Origin: Prevotella nigrescens
GTDB taxonomy: Bacteria > Bacteroidota > Bacteroidia > Bacteroidales > Bacteroidaceae
NCBI RefSeq assembly: GCF_031191185.1
Contig: NZ_CP133464.1
Coordinates: 62,001 to 126,000 of the forward strand
Direction of reading: 5' to 3'
Length of the DNA: 64,000 nucleotides
Below the pieces are notes generated by a model. That model was given only the letters and a program-made list of their open reading frames with translations, ran no database searches and was not told the DNA's origin. Positions 54,520 to 63,495 of this stretch are shown piece by piece. The first letter of the stretch is position 1; each line of letters begins with the position of its first letter. The position numbers and the translations under genes were made by a program.

Positions 54520-55487
54520 CGTGTCGGAGGCATCGGAAGACCTCTTTTGTGCATTGCTTCCTGCACTGCGCGGTCGTCGGCAATAACCGGTCGGTCAGCA
54601 TCGGAAGTTGTTTTGCCCTGGTCTTTATGCACCGGTTCACCTCCAACATTACGTATCGGGTACGTATTATTGGTTGAATCGGCAGCTGCTGCAGGCGTTT
54701 GCTTCTGCTCGTGCATGCGTATCAGCTTGATATTGGTAATTGCCAAGAGTCGGAAAGTGGTTGAACGCTCTTGCGGTTGCGGCATAAAGAAGTAGCCACG
54801 CACCCGCTTTATGCCCACATGCCCTGCGTCCCGGATAGGCACAGCCTCGTGTCCTTCGCTGAAGAAGCGTGCTGTTTCGGTTGCAATACTGTCGTTTCCG
54901 AACGTTACGGTAAACACTGCCATGCCCTCGCGTGTACCATCTTGCACGATGAAAAGCGGGTCGAACTCGAGCGTCAGCAGGTCTCCCTTATGGAAAGCAG
55001 TATCTGTTTTAACCTCAAAATAATGGTAGTTGTAAGGCGGTTGTGGCATTAATATCATTGCTTTTGCCCTGTTCCACACATTAGCAGTATCGCCTTTGAG
55101 CGAAGCATCGCCGTATTGACTGAAGTCGGAAGCCGATATACCTTGCGCTTGTGCTTCCTTTTTCAGTCGTTCGTCTATATTTTCGTAAATCTTTTTCAAC
55201 CGTTCGGTGTGCCGCATATAGTATTTCAGCGAACTTTCGAACTTTGTTTCGTCTATTCCGTAGCGTTCAAACACAGCCAACTTGTAGGCTTCTTGTTCTG
55301 TTGGATTGGCATTTTTAACCGCTGCCATCGACATTGCTACGTGGTAATCGTACAACAAATCCTCCATTTCTCCGGGCTGAATGTAGTCGGAAGGCACGGT
55401 AGGCTTACACGAAACCAGCACGAAAGCGAGCAGAACCCATAGTTTTGCCCACGCAACTTGTACTGTGCTGTGTTTCTGTGTGTACAT
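54516..55487 (-). CDS. DUF4296 domain lipoprotein
   Basis: A 323-aa lipoprotein: basic/hydrophobic N-terminus with lipobox VLVSC (Cys27). DUF4296 lies at ~35-115, with the conserved IQPGEMEDLLYDYHVAMSMA and MRHTERLKKIYENIDERLKKEA blocks. The last third is Pro/Thr/Gln-rich and probably disordered (QKQTPAAAADST...RPVIADDRA). It follows lspA by 9 nt, so LspA and this substrate-type protein are co-expressed. Biochemical role unknown. Confidence 0.8.
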   Translation of the reverse strand: MYTQKHSTVQVAWAKLWVLLAFVLVSCKPTVPSDYIQPGEMEDLLYDYHVAMSMAAVKNANPTEQEAYKLAVFERYGIDETKFESSLKYYMRHTERLKKIYENIDERLKKEAQAQGISASDFSQYGDASLKGDTANVWNRAKAMILMPQPPYNYHYFEVKTDTAFHKGDLLTLEFDPLFIVQDGTREGMAVFTVTFGNDSIATETARFFSEGHEAVPIRDAGHVGIKRVRGYFFMPQPQERSTTFRLLAITNIKLIRMHEQKQTPAAAADSTNNTYPIRNVGGEPVHKDQGKTTSDADRPVIADDRAVQEAMHKRGLPMPPTR

Positions 55488-55496
55488 TATTGTAGT

Positions 55497-56192
55497 TTAT
55501 TCTTCGCTGTTTTCGGTTGTACTTGTTGTTCTTTCGGCTATGTCGTCGGTCGTTTCCGTTGTCGGCGGCATAGTTTTCGTGTTGTTGAAGTCGCCCCGAA
55601 AGAAAAGGAAAAGCACAACCACACCCACCGAGATGCAGGCATCGGCAAAGTTGAAGATTGCCGAAAAGAAAGTAAAATCCTCGCCTCCCCACACCGGAAG
55701 CCACTCGGGGAAGGTGCCGTGGAAGAGCGGAAACGAGAACATATCTACCACGTTGCCCATCAATACAGAGGCATAGCCTTCGCCCCACGGTACCAAATGG
55801 GCTGGCGGAAGATTGGTATAATAGGGGTGCGACGCCGTGAAGATTTCGCCATAGAAGAGCGAATCCAAGATGTTTCCGGCTGCTCCGGCGTATATCATGC
55901 TCAATACGATGATGTAACCCATGCGTGCTCCCTCTTTAATACGCTTGTAAATGTACCACGTCAGCGCACCTACGGCAACTATCCGGAACAGGCTCAGAAA
56001 GAGTTTGCTGCCTATTTCCATTCCGAAAGCCATGCCACGGTTTTCTATAAACGATATGCGAAACCAGTTGAACACGACGATTTCCTCGCCGATATTCATA
56101 TTCAGCTTCACCCATACCTTTATTATCTGGTCAATCAGCAGTAACAAAACGATGGTTGTTACTGCGATTGTGCATTTCCCTTTGTTGCTCAT
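55497..56192 (-). CDS. lspA: Lipoprotein signal peptidase (signal peptidase II)
   Basis: A 231-aa inner-membrane aspartyl peptidase that removes signal peptides from prolipoproteins, many of which are encoded in this window. Four transmembrane segments; the catalytic Asp residues are in VVDMFSFPLF and FNFADACISVG. Bacteroidetes-type insertion between segments (PYYTNLPPAHLVPW). The C-terminal ~35 residues (NNTKTMPPTTETTDDIAERTTSTTENSEE) are an acidic Thr-rich tail not usual for the family. The DksA-like gene is 8 nt upstream. Confidence 0.93.
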   Translation of the reverse strand: MSNKGKCTIAVTTIVLLLLIDQIIKVWVKLNMNIGEEIVVFNWFRISFIENRGMAFGMEIGSKLFLSLFRIVAVGALTWYIYKRIKEGARMGYIIVLSMIYAGAAGNILDSLFYGEIFTASHPYYTNLPPAHLVPWGEGYASVLMGNVVDMFSFPLFHGTFPEWLPVWGGEDFTFFSAIFNFADACISVGVVVLFLFFRGDFNNTKTMPPTTETTDDIAERTTSTTENSEE

Positions 56193-56200
56193 TTCAACCT

Positions 56201-56584
56201 TTAATGGTCTTTATTGGCTTGCTTCGATGCCACGCTGAGGGTTGCATGCGGCACTATGCGGAGGCGTTCCTTGGGAATTAGCTCTCCCGTAATGCGGTCT
56301 ATGCCGTACGTCTTGTTGTCTATGCGCACCAATGCAGCCTGTAAGCTTTGTATAAACTTCTGCTGTCGCTGTGCCATTTGCACCAACTCCTCCTTGGTTT
56401 GGTTTGTACTGCCTTCTTCCAGAGCCTTGTAGGTAGGCGAAGTGTCGTTTACGTCGTTGGTGTTTTTATTCATCAAGACCTTCATTGTCTCTTCGTAGTC
56501 CGACTTAACAACCTCTAATCGTTGGTTAATGATAGCGCGAAACTCCTCGAGTTCCTCATCGCTGTAACGCTTCTTTCCTTCCAT
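56201..56584 (-). CDS. DksA/TraR-like protein without zinc-finger cysteines
   Basis: A 127-aa coiled-coil protein of the DksA/TraR family. The helical hairpin is at 1-85. The C-terminal finger core reads YGIDRITGELIPKERLRIVPHATLSVASK, where all four zinc Cys of classic DksA are absent (Ile, Thr, Leu/Ser, Ala positions). It may therefore be a redox-insensitive, zinc-free DksA type that modulates RNA polymerase with or without ppGpp. It lies between ileS and lspA. Confidence 0.85.
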   Translation of the reverse strand: MEGKKRYSDEELEEFRAIINQRLEVVKSDYEETMKVLMNKNTNDVNDTSPTYKALEEGSTNQTKEELVQMAQRQQKFIQSLQAALVRIDNKTYGIDRITGELIPKERLRIVPHATLSVASKQANKDH

Positions 56585-56634
56585 AGTTTTTAGTTTAATA
56601 GTATCTCACTTGGATTTATCTGTTCTCTATATAT

Positions 56635-56648
56635 GTAATAAGGTGTAC
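56635..56648 (-). repeat. Recurring motif ACACCTTATTAc, site 3
   Basis: GTAATAAGGTGTAC on the plus strand, in the short leader of the DksA-like gene. Beside it the leader can fold into a stem (ACTGCACGTGG.../...CACGGTGCAGT, ~56644-56685). Confidence 0.45.
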
Positions 56649-56695
56649 TGCACCGTGATGGAAGAGCGTCCAGCCACCACGTGCAGTATCCTTCT

Positions 56696-59600
56696 CTATG
56701 CTTTTTGCACAAGTATTTTGAGTTTAAAGTCGTCGAACTCCACTTCCGTCCCATCGTTTTCGGCTACCAGAATATTGTTTGCCAACACCTGATTTTTTAT
56801 AAATTCGCCAAAGGAATCGATGGCAGCGACTGCTTCTTCGTTCGGTTGTACGGTAACGATGATACGGTCTGTTATTTCAAAACCGGTTTCCTTGCGGAGG
56901 TTCTGAATACGGTTGATAAGTTCGCGCGCCATTCCTTCCCGCTTCAGTTCGTCGGTAAGGTCTACTTCGAGTGCTACGGTGAGGTTGCCTTCGTTGCTTA
57001 CAAGCCAGCCCGGCATGTCCTCCGAGATTATCTCTACATCGGCTACGTCTACACTGACAGGCTCGCCTTGCAGGTCGAAAGTATAATTTCCGCTCTGCTC
57101 GAACTGTGCTATTTCGTCTTGGCTCAGGCTATTCATCTTTGCTGCAACGTCTTTCATGAGTTTGCCGTACTTCTTTCCCATGACACGGAAGTTGCACTTT
57201 ACCTTCTTCACGAGTATGCCCTGACCTTCCACAAAGTTGAGTTCCTTCACATTAACTTCGTGTTTTATGAGGTCTGCCATGGCTGTAATGCGCTGTCGTT
57301 GCGTGTCGTCGATGGCTGGAATCATGATTTGTGCAAGTGGCTGGCGCACTTTAATGTTCACCTTACGGCGCAAAGCCAGCACCATGGAGGTGATGCGCTG
57401 AGCCATGTCCATGCGTGCTTCGAGGTCGGTGTCTATGTCTGCCATGTTCGCAACGACCCATTTGTCAAGGTGTACGCTCTCTTTCTTCCCCCCAAGGTCG
57501 TGATAGAGCTGGTCAGCATAGAACGGAGCGAACGGTGCGAGCAGCTTTGCCACCGTCATAAGGCAGGTGTACAGCGCATCGTAAGCACTGCATTTGTTGC
57601 CGCTCATCTCCTTTCCCCAGAAGCGTTTACGGTTCAGACGCACGTACCAGTTGCTCAAATCGTCGTTCACAAAGCTGTCTATCAGTCGTCCGGCACGGGT
57701 TGGGTCGAACGATTGCAGCTCTTTCGTAACCTTCTTCACCAACGAATTGAGCTTTGAAATTATCCAACGGTCTATCTCTGTTGCGTCTTCCGTCAGCACG
57801 GCAGCCCCTTCTGCGGGTGCCTCGTAGTTGTCTACGTTGGCATAAAGGGCAAAGAAGCTGTACGTATTATATAATGTGCCGAAGAATTTGCGGCGGCATT
57901 CGTCCACGCCTTCGGGGTCGAACTTCAGGTTATCCCACGGTTCGCTGTTGGTCATCATGTAGAAACGCACCGGGTCGGCACCGTATTTCTCCATCATTTC
58001 GAACGGATTGGTAACGTTGCCTACGCGCTTGCTCATCTTGTTTCCCTTTGCATCGAGCACGAGTCCGGTAGAAATTACGTTCTTAAACGCAACCGAATCG
58101 AACACCATTGTGGCGATTGCGTGGAGCGTGAAGAACCAACCGCGTGTCTGGTCTACCCCTTCGTTGATGAAGTCGGCAGGATAGAAAGCTGGTGGAACGG
58201 CTGTTCCGCTGTATGTAGAATGTACAAGTTGCTTGCGATATTCCGCCTCCGTCAGTCTTGTTTTTGCCAAACCTTCCTTGTTTATCTCGCCTTCGAACGG
58301 ATAGTGGAGCTGTGCATACGGCATGGAACCGCTGTCGAACCACACGTCAATGAGGTCGTCCTCACGCCTCATCGGCTCTCCTGCATCGCTTACGAGTACG
58401 ATGTCGTCCACGTAAGGGCGGTGCAGGTCGATGCGGTCGTAGTTTTCCTGACTGTAATCGCCCACGACGAAACCGCGTTCCTTAAGCGGATTGCTCTTCA
58501 TAACGCCTGCACTGACGGCTTTTTCAATCTCGTTGTAGAGCTCTTCGACCGATCCGATGCACTTTTCGTTGCGGTTTGAGTCGCGCCAGATGGGCAACGG
58601 CGTACCCCAGAAGCGCGAACGGCTCAAGTTCCAGTCGTTCAGGTTCTCCAACCAGTTGCCAAAACGTCCCGTACCGGTTGATTCCGGTTGCCAGTTAATG
58701 GTCTTGTTGAGTTCCACCATACGTGCTTTGGCAGCGGTGTCCTTGATAAACCAGCTGTCGAGCGGATAGTAAAGAATAGGCTTATCGGTACGCCAGCAGT
58801 GCGGATAGTTGTGTGTATGTTTCTGAATATTGAAGGCTTCGCCAGCCATTTTCATCTCCATACACATCACGATGTTAAGGTCTTCCGCCTTTTCCGATGC
58901 TTTCTTGTCCCACACGCCATCAGGATTGAAACGTGAGTCGTAGGCATTCTTCACGTAGTCGCCGGCGTGTTTGCCGTAAGCCTCCTTGTTTACACAGGCT
59001 TCGATAAAGTTCTTGTCGAGTTCGTTTAAGGTGTAATACTTGCCTTGCAAGTCCACCATGGGTCGTGTTTCTCCCTTTTTTGAAATGAGGTAGAGTGCCG
59101 GAATGCTGGCATCTCGTGCTACTTTGGCGTCGTCAGCACCGAAAGTAGGTGCTATGTGCACGATACCTGTACCGTCTTCGGTGGTAACGTAGTCGCCAAG
59201 AATAATGCGGAAGGCTTCGGTTTCCATCTCTACGAATGCGTCTCTGCCGTCTTCGCTTTGGAATACCTTATCTTTGTGCGCCTCGGCGTAGTTGTTTACG
59301 AATGCGGGAGCAAGTTCTCCGATGCGTTCAACGGGCTTAACCCATTTCATGAGCTGCTCGTAGTGAATGCCTTCTAAGTCGGTTCCCATTACCTTTCCTA
59401 CGATACGGTAGGGCAAAACCTTATCGGCTGGTTCGTAGGCAGGCATTTCGCCTTCCTTCACTTCGCCTTCGGGCTTGAAGTAAGCCGCCACTCGGGTAGA
59501 TGCCAGTACCACTGTTGCCTTGTCGGCAGTGTATGGATTGTAGGTTTCAACTACCACATATTCTATCTTCGGACCCACACAGAGTGCCGTGTTCGATGGC

Positions 59601-60364
59601 AATGTCCATGGCGTAGTGGTCCAAGCAATGAACGATGGCTTGCCCCAAGCGTTGGTCTTGATGCCTTGCTTCCGGCAGAAAGCAGCCCAATCGGTTTCCA
59701 CGATGGTGAAGTGCACCGTTGCAGTGGTATCTTTCACATCGCGATAGCAGCCGGGCTGGTTCAGCTCGTGGCTCGAAAGTCCCGTGCCTGCAGCCGGCGA
59801 ATAGGGCTGAATGGTGTAGCCTTTGTAGAGCAAACCCTTGTTGTAGAGCTGCTTCAACAGCCACCAAAGCGTTTCTATATATTTGTTGTCGTAGGTGATG
59901 TAAGGGTGGTCGAGGTCTACAAAGTAGCCCATATCCTCGGTAAGCTTACGCCATTCGGCTGTAAACTTCATCACGTTCTCACGACATTTATGGTTGTATT
60001 CTTCGGTAGAAATGTATTTTTCCGACGCCTTGTTGTCGATGTCTTTCTTCGTAATGCCCAGTTCTTTCTCCACGCTGAGTTCCACAGGCAGTCCGTGTGT
60101 GTCCCAGCCAGCCTTGCGGTGTACCTGAAAGCCCTGCATTGTCTTGTATCTGTTGAAGGTATCTTTAATGGCACGTGCCAGCACATGGTGTATTCCGGGG
60201 TGCCCGTTTGCAGAGGGGGGACCCTCGAAGAAGACGAATTGCGGTGCACCCGCGCGCTCGTCGATGCTCTTATGGAAGATGCCGTGCTGCTTCCATTCTT
60301 CCAACACGTCCTTGTTGGTACGTACCAAGTTCAATCCGGTATGTTCGGCGAATTTCTTAGACAT
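56696..60364 (-). CDS. ileS: Isoleucyl-tRNA synthetase
   Basis: A 1222-aa class Ia synthetase charging tRNA-Ile. HIGH-type motif HPGIHH (55-60), KMSKR in GNKMSKRVGNV (ATP binding), the editing domain with GWDTHGLPVE and TTPWTLPSNTALC, and an extended C-terminal RNA-binding domain. The length is typical for the long Bacteroidetes form. First gene of the minus-strand run ileS - dksA-like - lspA - DUF4296 - 69-aa gene - M23 - pepD. Confidence 0.97.
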   Translation of the reverse strand: MSKKFAEHTGLNLVRTNKDVLEEWKQHGIFHKSIDERAGAPQFVFFEGPPSANGHPGIHHVLARAIKDTFNRYKTMQGFQVHRKAGWDTHGLPVELSVEKELGITKKDIDNKASEKYISTEEYNHKCRENVMKFTAEWRKLTEDMGYFVDLDHPYITYDNKYIETLWWLLKQLYNKGLLYKGYTIQPYSPAAGTGLSSHELNQPGCYRDVKDTTATVHFTIVETDWAAFCRKQGIKTNAWGKPSFIAWTTTPWTLPSNTALCVGPKIEYVVVETYNPYTADKATVVLASTRVAAYFKPEGEVKEGEMPAYEPADKVLPYRIVGKVMGTDLEGIHYEQLMKWVKPVERIGELAPAFVNNYAEAHKDKVFQSEDGRDAFVEMETEAFRIILGDYVTTEDGTGIVHIAPTFGADDAKVARDASIPALYLISKKGETRPMVDLQGKYYTLNELDKNFIEACVNKEAYGKHAGDYVKNAYDSRFNPDGVWDKKASEKAEDLNIVMCMEMKMAGEAFNIQKHTHNYPHCWRTDKPILYYPLDSWFIKDTAAKARMVELNKTINWQPESTGTGRFGNWLENLNDWNLSRSRFWGTPLPIWRDSNRNEKCIGSVEELYNEIEKAVSAGVMKSNPLKERGFVVGDYSQENYDRIDLHRPYVDDIVLVSDAGEPMRREDDLIDVWFDSGSMPYAQLHYPFEGEINKEGLAKTRLTEAEYRKQLVHSTYSGTAVPPAFYPADFINEGVDQTRGWFFTLHAIATMVFDSVAFKNVISTGLVLDAKGNKMSKRVGNVTNPFEMMEKYGADPVRFYMMTNSEPWDNLKFDPEGVDECRRKFFGTLYNTYSFFALYANVDNYEAPAEGAAVLTEDATEIDRWIISKLNSLVKKVTKELQSFDPTRAGRLIDSFVNDDLSNWYVRLNRKRFWGKEMSGNKCSAYDALYTCLMTVAKLLAPFAPFYADQLYHDLGGKKESVHLDKWVVANMADIDTDLEARMDMAQRITSMVLALRRKVNIKVRQPLAQIMIPAIDDTQRQRITAMADLIKHEVNVKELNFVEGQGILVKKVKCNFRVMGKKYGKLMKDVAAKMNSLSQDEIAQFEQSGNYTFDLQGEPVSVDVADVEIISEDMPGWLVSNEGNLTVALEVDLTDELKREGMARELINRIQNLRKETGFEITDRIIVTVQPNEEAVAAIDSFGEFIKNQVLANNILVAENDGTEVEFDDFKLKILVQKA

Positions 60365-60606
60365 ATTTATCTTTTTCTTTTACCTGTTTTCTTTAAGGTT
60401 GCAAATGTACGAAATATATTTTGATTATGGCGGGAAAATAACGAAAAAAGACGGGCAAAGAATTTGAAAGCATGTATTCGGCATATTAATAAAGGTACGG
60501 ACAACTATTTAGAATTATATTATAATTAATAGGGGAATAGAGTTCGGAACTATCTGTCTGCCTATATGTTTAACTTATTTTAATGCGGTGAAAGCACAAA
60601 TGTTAC

Positions 60607-60637
60607 CTTTCTCTTTTATAAATAGGTGCTATCTTTG
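60607..60637 (+). promoter_or_regulatory. Promoter of the DUF438 gene
   Basis: TATCTTTG (60630-60637) preceded by CTTT (60607-60610) at a 19-nt distance, an approximate fit to the consensus. Confidence 0.4.
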
Positions 60638-60664
60638 TAGCGGTAACAATAAAAACGAATTGCA

Positions 60665-62248
60665 ATGGAGAACAAAATGAAGGCGAATTTGCCTAAGATA
60701 GACCAAGAGAAGTTAGACAAAATCTTCGAAATAGAAGACTTGTACGAAAGCGGAAAGATGTCGCTCGAAGAGGCACGGAAGCTGTTTGCCGAAAAGGTTG
60801 GCAAAATAAGACCGTACCATATAGCCCTTATAGAACAGACGATGACCGAGGAGGACGACCACGAGTGCATTCGCGTGAACATGACGAAGACGCTGCAGCT
60901 GCTCGATGGCTTCATGGACTACTCGCGACCGGACCTTCCCGACGACCACCCCATTACGCATTACTACCGTGAGAACGACGAGATGCGGAAGCTGCTGCTG
61001 TCGGCTGAAGACCTGATTCAGTACCCCGTAATCAAGAACCAATGGCTGGAACTATACGACAAGATTAGTCAATATCCGCTGCACTATAAGCGGAAACAGA
61101 ACCAGCTCTACCCCGTGCTGGAACAAAAGGGCTTCACGCGCCCGACCACCGTGATGTGGACCTTCGACGACTTGGTGCGCGACATCATCAGAGAATCGGC
61201 TGCATTGCTCGCCGAAGACAAGGAAGAGGAATTCATTGCCAAGCAACGGGAACTCATAGACTATGCCCGCGACCTGATGCACAAGGAGGAAGTGATTCTC
61301 TATCCTACGTCGATGGCACTGATAAACGAACATGAATTTGAGGAAATGAAGGAGGGAGACCAGGAGATTGGCTTCGCTTTCTTCAGCGTGGAACATAAGC
61401 CCAAGACATCGGCAACGGCTACGCAACAGCCTGCAGGCGACGGTTTTGCACACGACTTGCAGGCGCTTCTGTCCAAATATGGCTACGGAATGGCACCCGA
61501 AAACAAGCTCGACGTAACTACCGGAAAACTTACTTTGGAGCAAATAAACCTGATTTACCAGCATCTTCCGTTCGATATTTCGTTCGTAGACGAGAACGAA
61601 CTGGTGTGTTTCTACTCTGATACAGACCACCGTATCTTCCCCAGGAGCAAGAACGTAATAGGTCGCGAGGTGATGAATTGCCACCCGAAGAAGAGCGCAC
61701 ACATTGTTCGCGAAGTGGTAGACAAGCTCAGAAGCGGCGAACAAGACAAGGCGGAGTTCTGGATTAACAAGCCCGGCGTGTTCCTGTACATTACTTACGT
61801 GGCAGTGAGAGATGCACAGGGACGCTTCAGAGGTGTACTCGAAGTGATGCAAGACTGTACGCACATTCGTGAATTGGAGGGCAGTCAGACGCTGCTTACA
61901 TGGGCGAACCATGGCAAAGAACCTGCCGGCAAGGGAACAGAAACGCCTGCAGAGAACAAAGAGAACTCCGACAAAACCGAGACGGAGGGGGCAAACGAAG
62001 CGATTACGGAGATTACGGAGGACACGAAACTGAAGGATTTGCTAAGGCAACACCCCTTCCTGAAGAAGCGTTTAGCCGAGATTACGCCCTCGTTCCGCAT
62101 GCTGCAGACTCCTTTGGGCAAGCTCGTTGCATCGCGCGCAACCATAAAAATGATGAGCGAAAAAAGTGGTTTAGCCATCGAAAGAATAATCAATGGCATA
62201 ACCGATATTATTAAAGACGAAGCACAAAAACAGAAAGCGAACAAGTAG
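60665..62248 (+). CDS. DUF438/hemerythrin-like PAS-domain protein
   Basis: A 527-aa cytoplasmic protein. Residues 20-90 are DUF438. Residues 100-250 are a hemerythrin-like four-helix region with His/Glu-rich pairs (HYYRENDEMRKLL, PLHYKRKQNQLYPVLE, MHKEEVILYP) that could hold a di-iron centre. A PAS-like domain lies at ~310-410 (LPFDISFVDENELVCFYSDTDHRIFPRSKNVIGREV). The linker 420-460 is Glu/Thr-rich, and a DUF1858-like helix ends the protein. It likely senses oxygen or redox; no direct output domain is present. Confidence 0.85.
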   Translation: MENKMKANLPKIDQEKLDKIFEIEDLYESGKMSLEEARKLFAEKVGKIRPYHIALIEQTMTEEDDHECIRVNMTKTLQLLDGFMDYSRPDLPDDHPITHYYRENDEMRKLLLSAEDLIQYPVIKNQWLELYDKISQYPLHYKRKQNQLYPVLEQKGFTRPTTVMWTFDDLVRDIIRESAALLAEDKEEEFIAKQRELIDYARDLMHKEEVILYPTSMALINEHEFEEMKEGDQEIGFAFFSVEHKPKTSATATQQPAGDGFAHDLQALLSKYGYGMAPENKLDVTTGKLTLEQINLIYQHLPFDISFVDENELVCFYSDTDHRIFPRSKNVIGREVMNCHPKKSAHIVREVVDKLRSGEQDKAEFWINKPGVFLYITYVAVRDAQGRFRGVLEVMQDCTHIRELEGSQTLLTWANHGKEPAGKGTETPAENKENSDKTETEGANEAITEITEDTKLKDLLRQHPFLKKRLAEITPSFRMLQTPLGKLVASRATIKMMSEKSGLAIERIINGITDIIKDEAQKQKANK

Positions 62249-62250
62249 AA

Positions 62251-62296
62251 TGCACATGGCTCCGTCTGCCGAAACATCGGTCAGACGGAGTGTGCA
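62251..62296 (+). terminator. Terminator-like hairpin after the DUF438 gene
   Basis: TGCACA..CTCCGTCTG..CCGA/TCGG..CAGACGGAG..TGTGCA is a long, nested stem right after the stop at 62248. It lacks a clean T-run. Confidence 0.5.
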
Positions 62297-62310
62297 CATT
62301 GTCCCGGTTT

Positions 62311-62398
62311 GTAAAACAGGCTCTTTTGGAAAGCAAAACAGGCTCTTTTGGGAGGCAAGACAGGCGTTTTTGCAATGCCAATCCCACTGTTTCGCCAT
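62311..62398. repeat. 22-bp modular repeat array D (3 units plus a degenerate fourth)
   Basis: Units 62311-62332 and 62333-62354 (core CAGGCTC), 62355-62376 (core CAGGCGT) and a degenerate 62377-62398. In the 296-nt gap between convergent genes, so it is near the ends of both transcripts. Confidence 0.8.
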
Positions 62399-62544
62399 GC
62401 ACTGATAATGAATGAGTTACATGAAGTCTATTCTTGTGAAAACACTTACACTTTTCTTAGGTGTCAGAAATATAACGGACGCAAGGCAGCCGGGAATGTA
62501 GGAGTGGCATTCATCGCATTCCTGACAGCCACGACAAGCAAAAA

Positions 62545-63495
62545 TCAGGTTTTGTCCTTGGCGGAAATGTTCCGCTTCAGACCGTCGAACTTGGCACGTT
62601 TCACTGCCGAACCCTTGAAAAGGGCACGATATTGCTCGACGGTAAGGTTGTGCCAATCGGCTTTCGTCATGGCAAGCAGCTCGGACTTGGGCTGAAACTC
62701 GGGCGTAGTATTGGGCGTTGCAAACTTGTTCCATGGGCAGGCGGTCTGACAGCGGTCGCACCCATAGATGGTTGAACCCATGCTCTGTTTGGCTTGTTCG
62801 GAGAGTTCGCCACGGTTTTCGATGAGCTGATAGGACAGACAACGCTCGCTGTCGAAATTAAAGTCATCGGTTATTGCACAGGTCGGACAGGCTTCTATGC
62901 AACGGCGGCACTTGCCACAGCGGCTCGGCATGGGGCTGTCGTAGCTGTCGAACTCGAAAGGCAGGAAGATTTCGCCGAGAAAAAACATCGAACCGGCATG
63001 GGGAATGATGAGCTGATGGTTCTTTCCTATCCACCCTAAACCTGCCCGCTGCGCCCAATAGCGTTCCAAAACGGGAGCTGTATCTACAAAAACACGTATC
63101 TCTCCGGTGGGTTCTTCATGGTTATTGGTGTGAAAGTTGTTGATGATAATGGCAGCAAGCTGTCGTAGTTTCGCCTTCATCACATCGTGATAGTCCTGCC
63201 CGTAGGCGTAGGCAGCCAGCTGATACTCGGTTTCGGGCATGGTCTTGGCAGGTGCATAGTTCATGGCGAGCGACACGATGGACTTCGTTCCGGGCACGAG
63301 CAAGCAGGGATTGAGCCGCTTTTCGGTGTAGTTCGCCATGTAGTCCATCGTGGCTTGGCTGCCTTTGCTTATCCAACGGCGCACGGCAGCAGCCGTTTCG
63401 GCATCTACCGGTGCTGCAGGTACAACGCCACAAGCAAAAAAGCCGAGACTTTCTGCCTCGGCTTTAATCTCCTTCCTTGAATATTTTAAACTCAT
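62545..63495 (-). CDS. queG: Epoxyqueuosine reductase
   Basis: A 316-aa iron-sulfur/cobalamin-type enzyme completing queuosine synthesis in tRNA by reducing epoxyqueuosine. Ferredoxin-like [4Fe-4S] motifs CGKCRRCIEACPTCAI and CDRCQTACPWN lie at ~190 and ~240, and WIGKNHQLIIPHAGSMFFLGEI is the family signature. The start at 63495 overlaps the end of the deacetylase gene by 32 bp in another frame, so the two are coupled. The length is typical. Confidence 0.94.
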   Translation of the reverse strand: MSLKYSRKEIKAEAESLGFFACGVVPAAPVDAETAAAVRRWISKGSQATMDYMANYTEKRLNPCLLVPGTKSIVSLAMNYAPAKTMPETEYQLAAYAYGQDYHDVMKAKLRQLAAIIINNFHTNNHEEPTGEIRVFVDTAPVLERYWAQRAGLGWIGKNHQLIIPHAGSMFFLGEIFLPFEFDSYDSPMPSRCGKCRRCIEACPTCAITDDFNFDSERCLSYQLIENRGELSEQAKQSMGSTIYGCDRCQTACPWNKFATPNTTPEFQPKSELLAMTKADWHNLTVEQYRALFKGSAVKRAKFDGLKRNISAKDKT

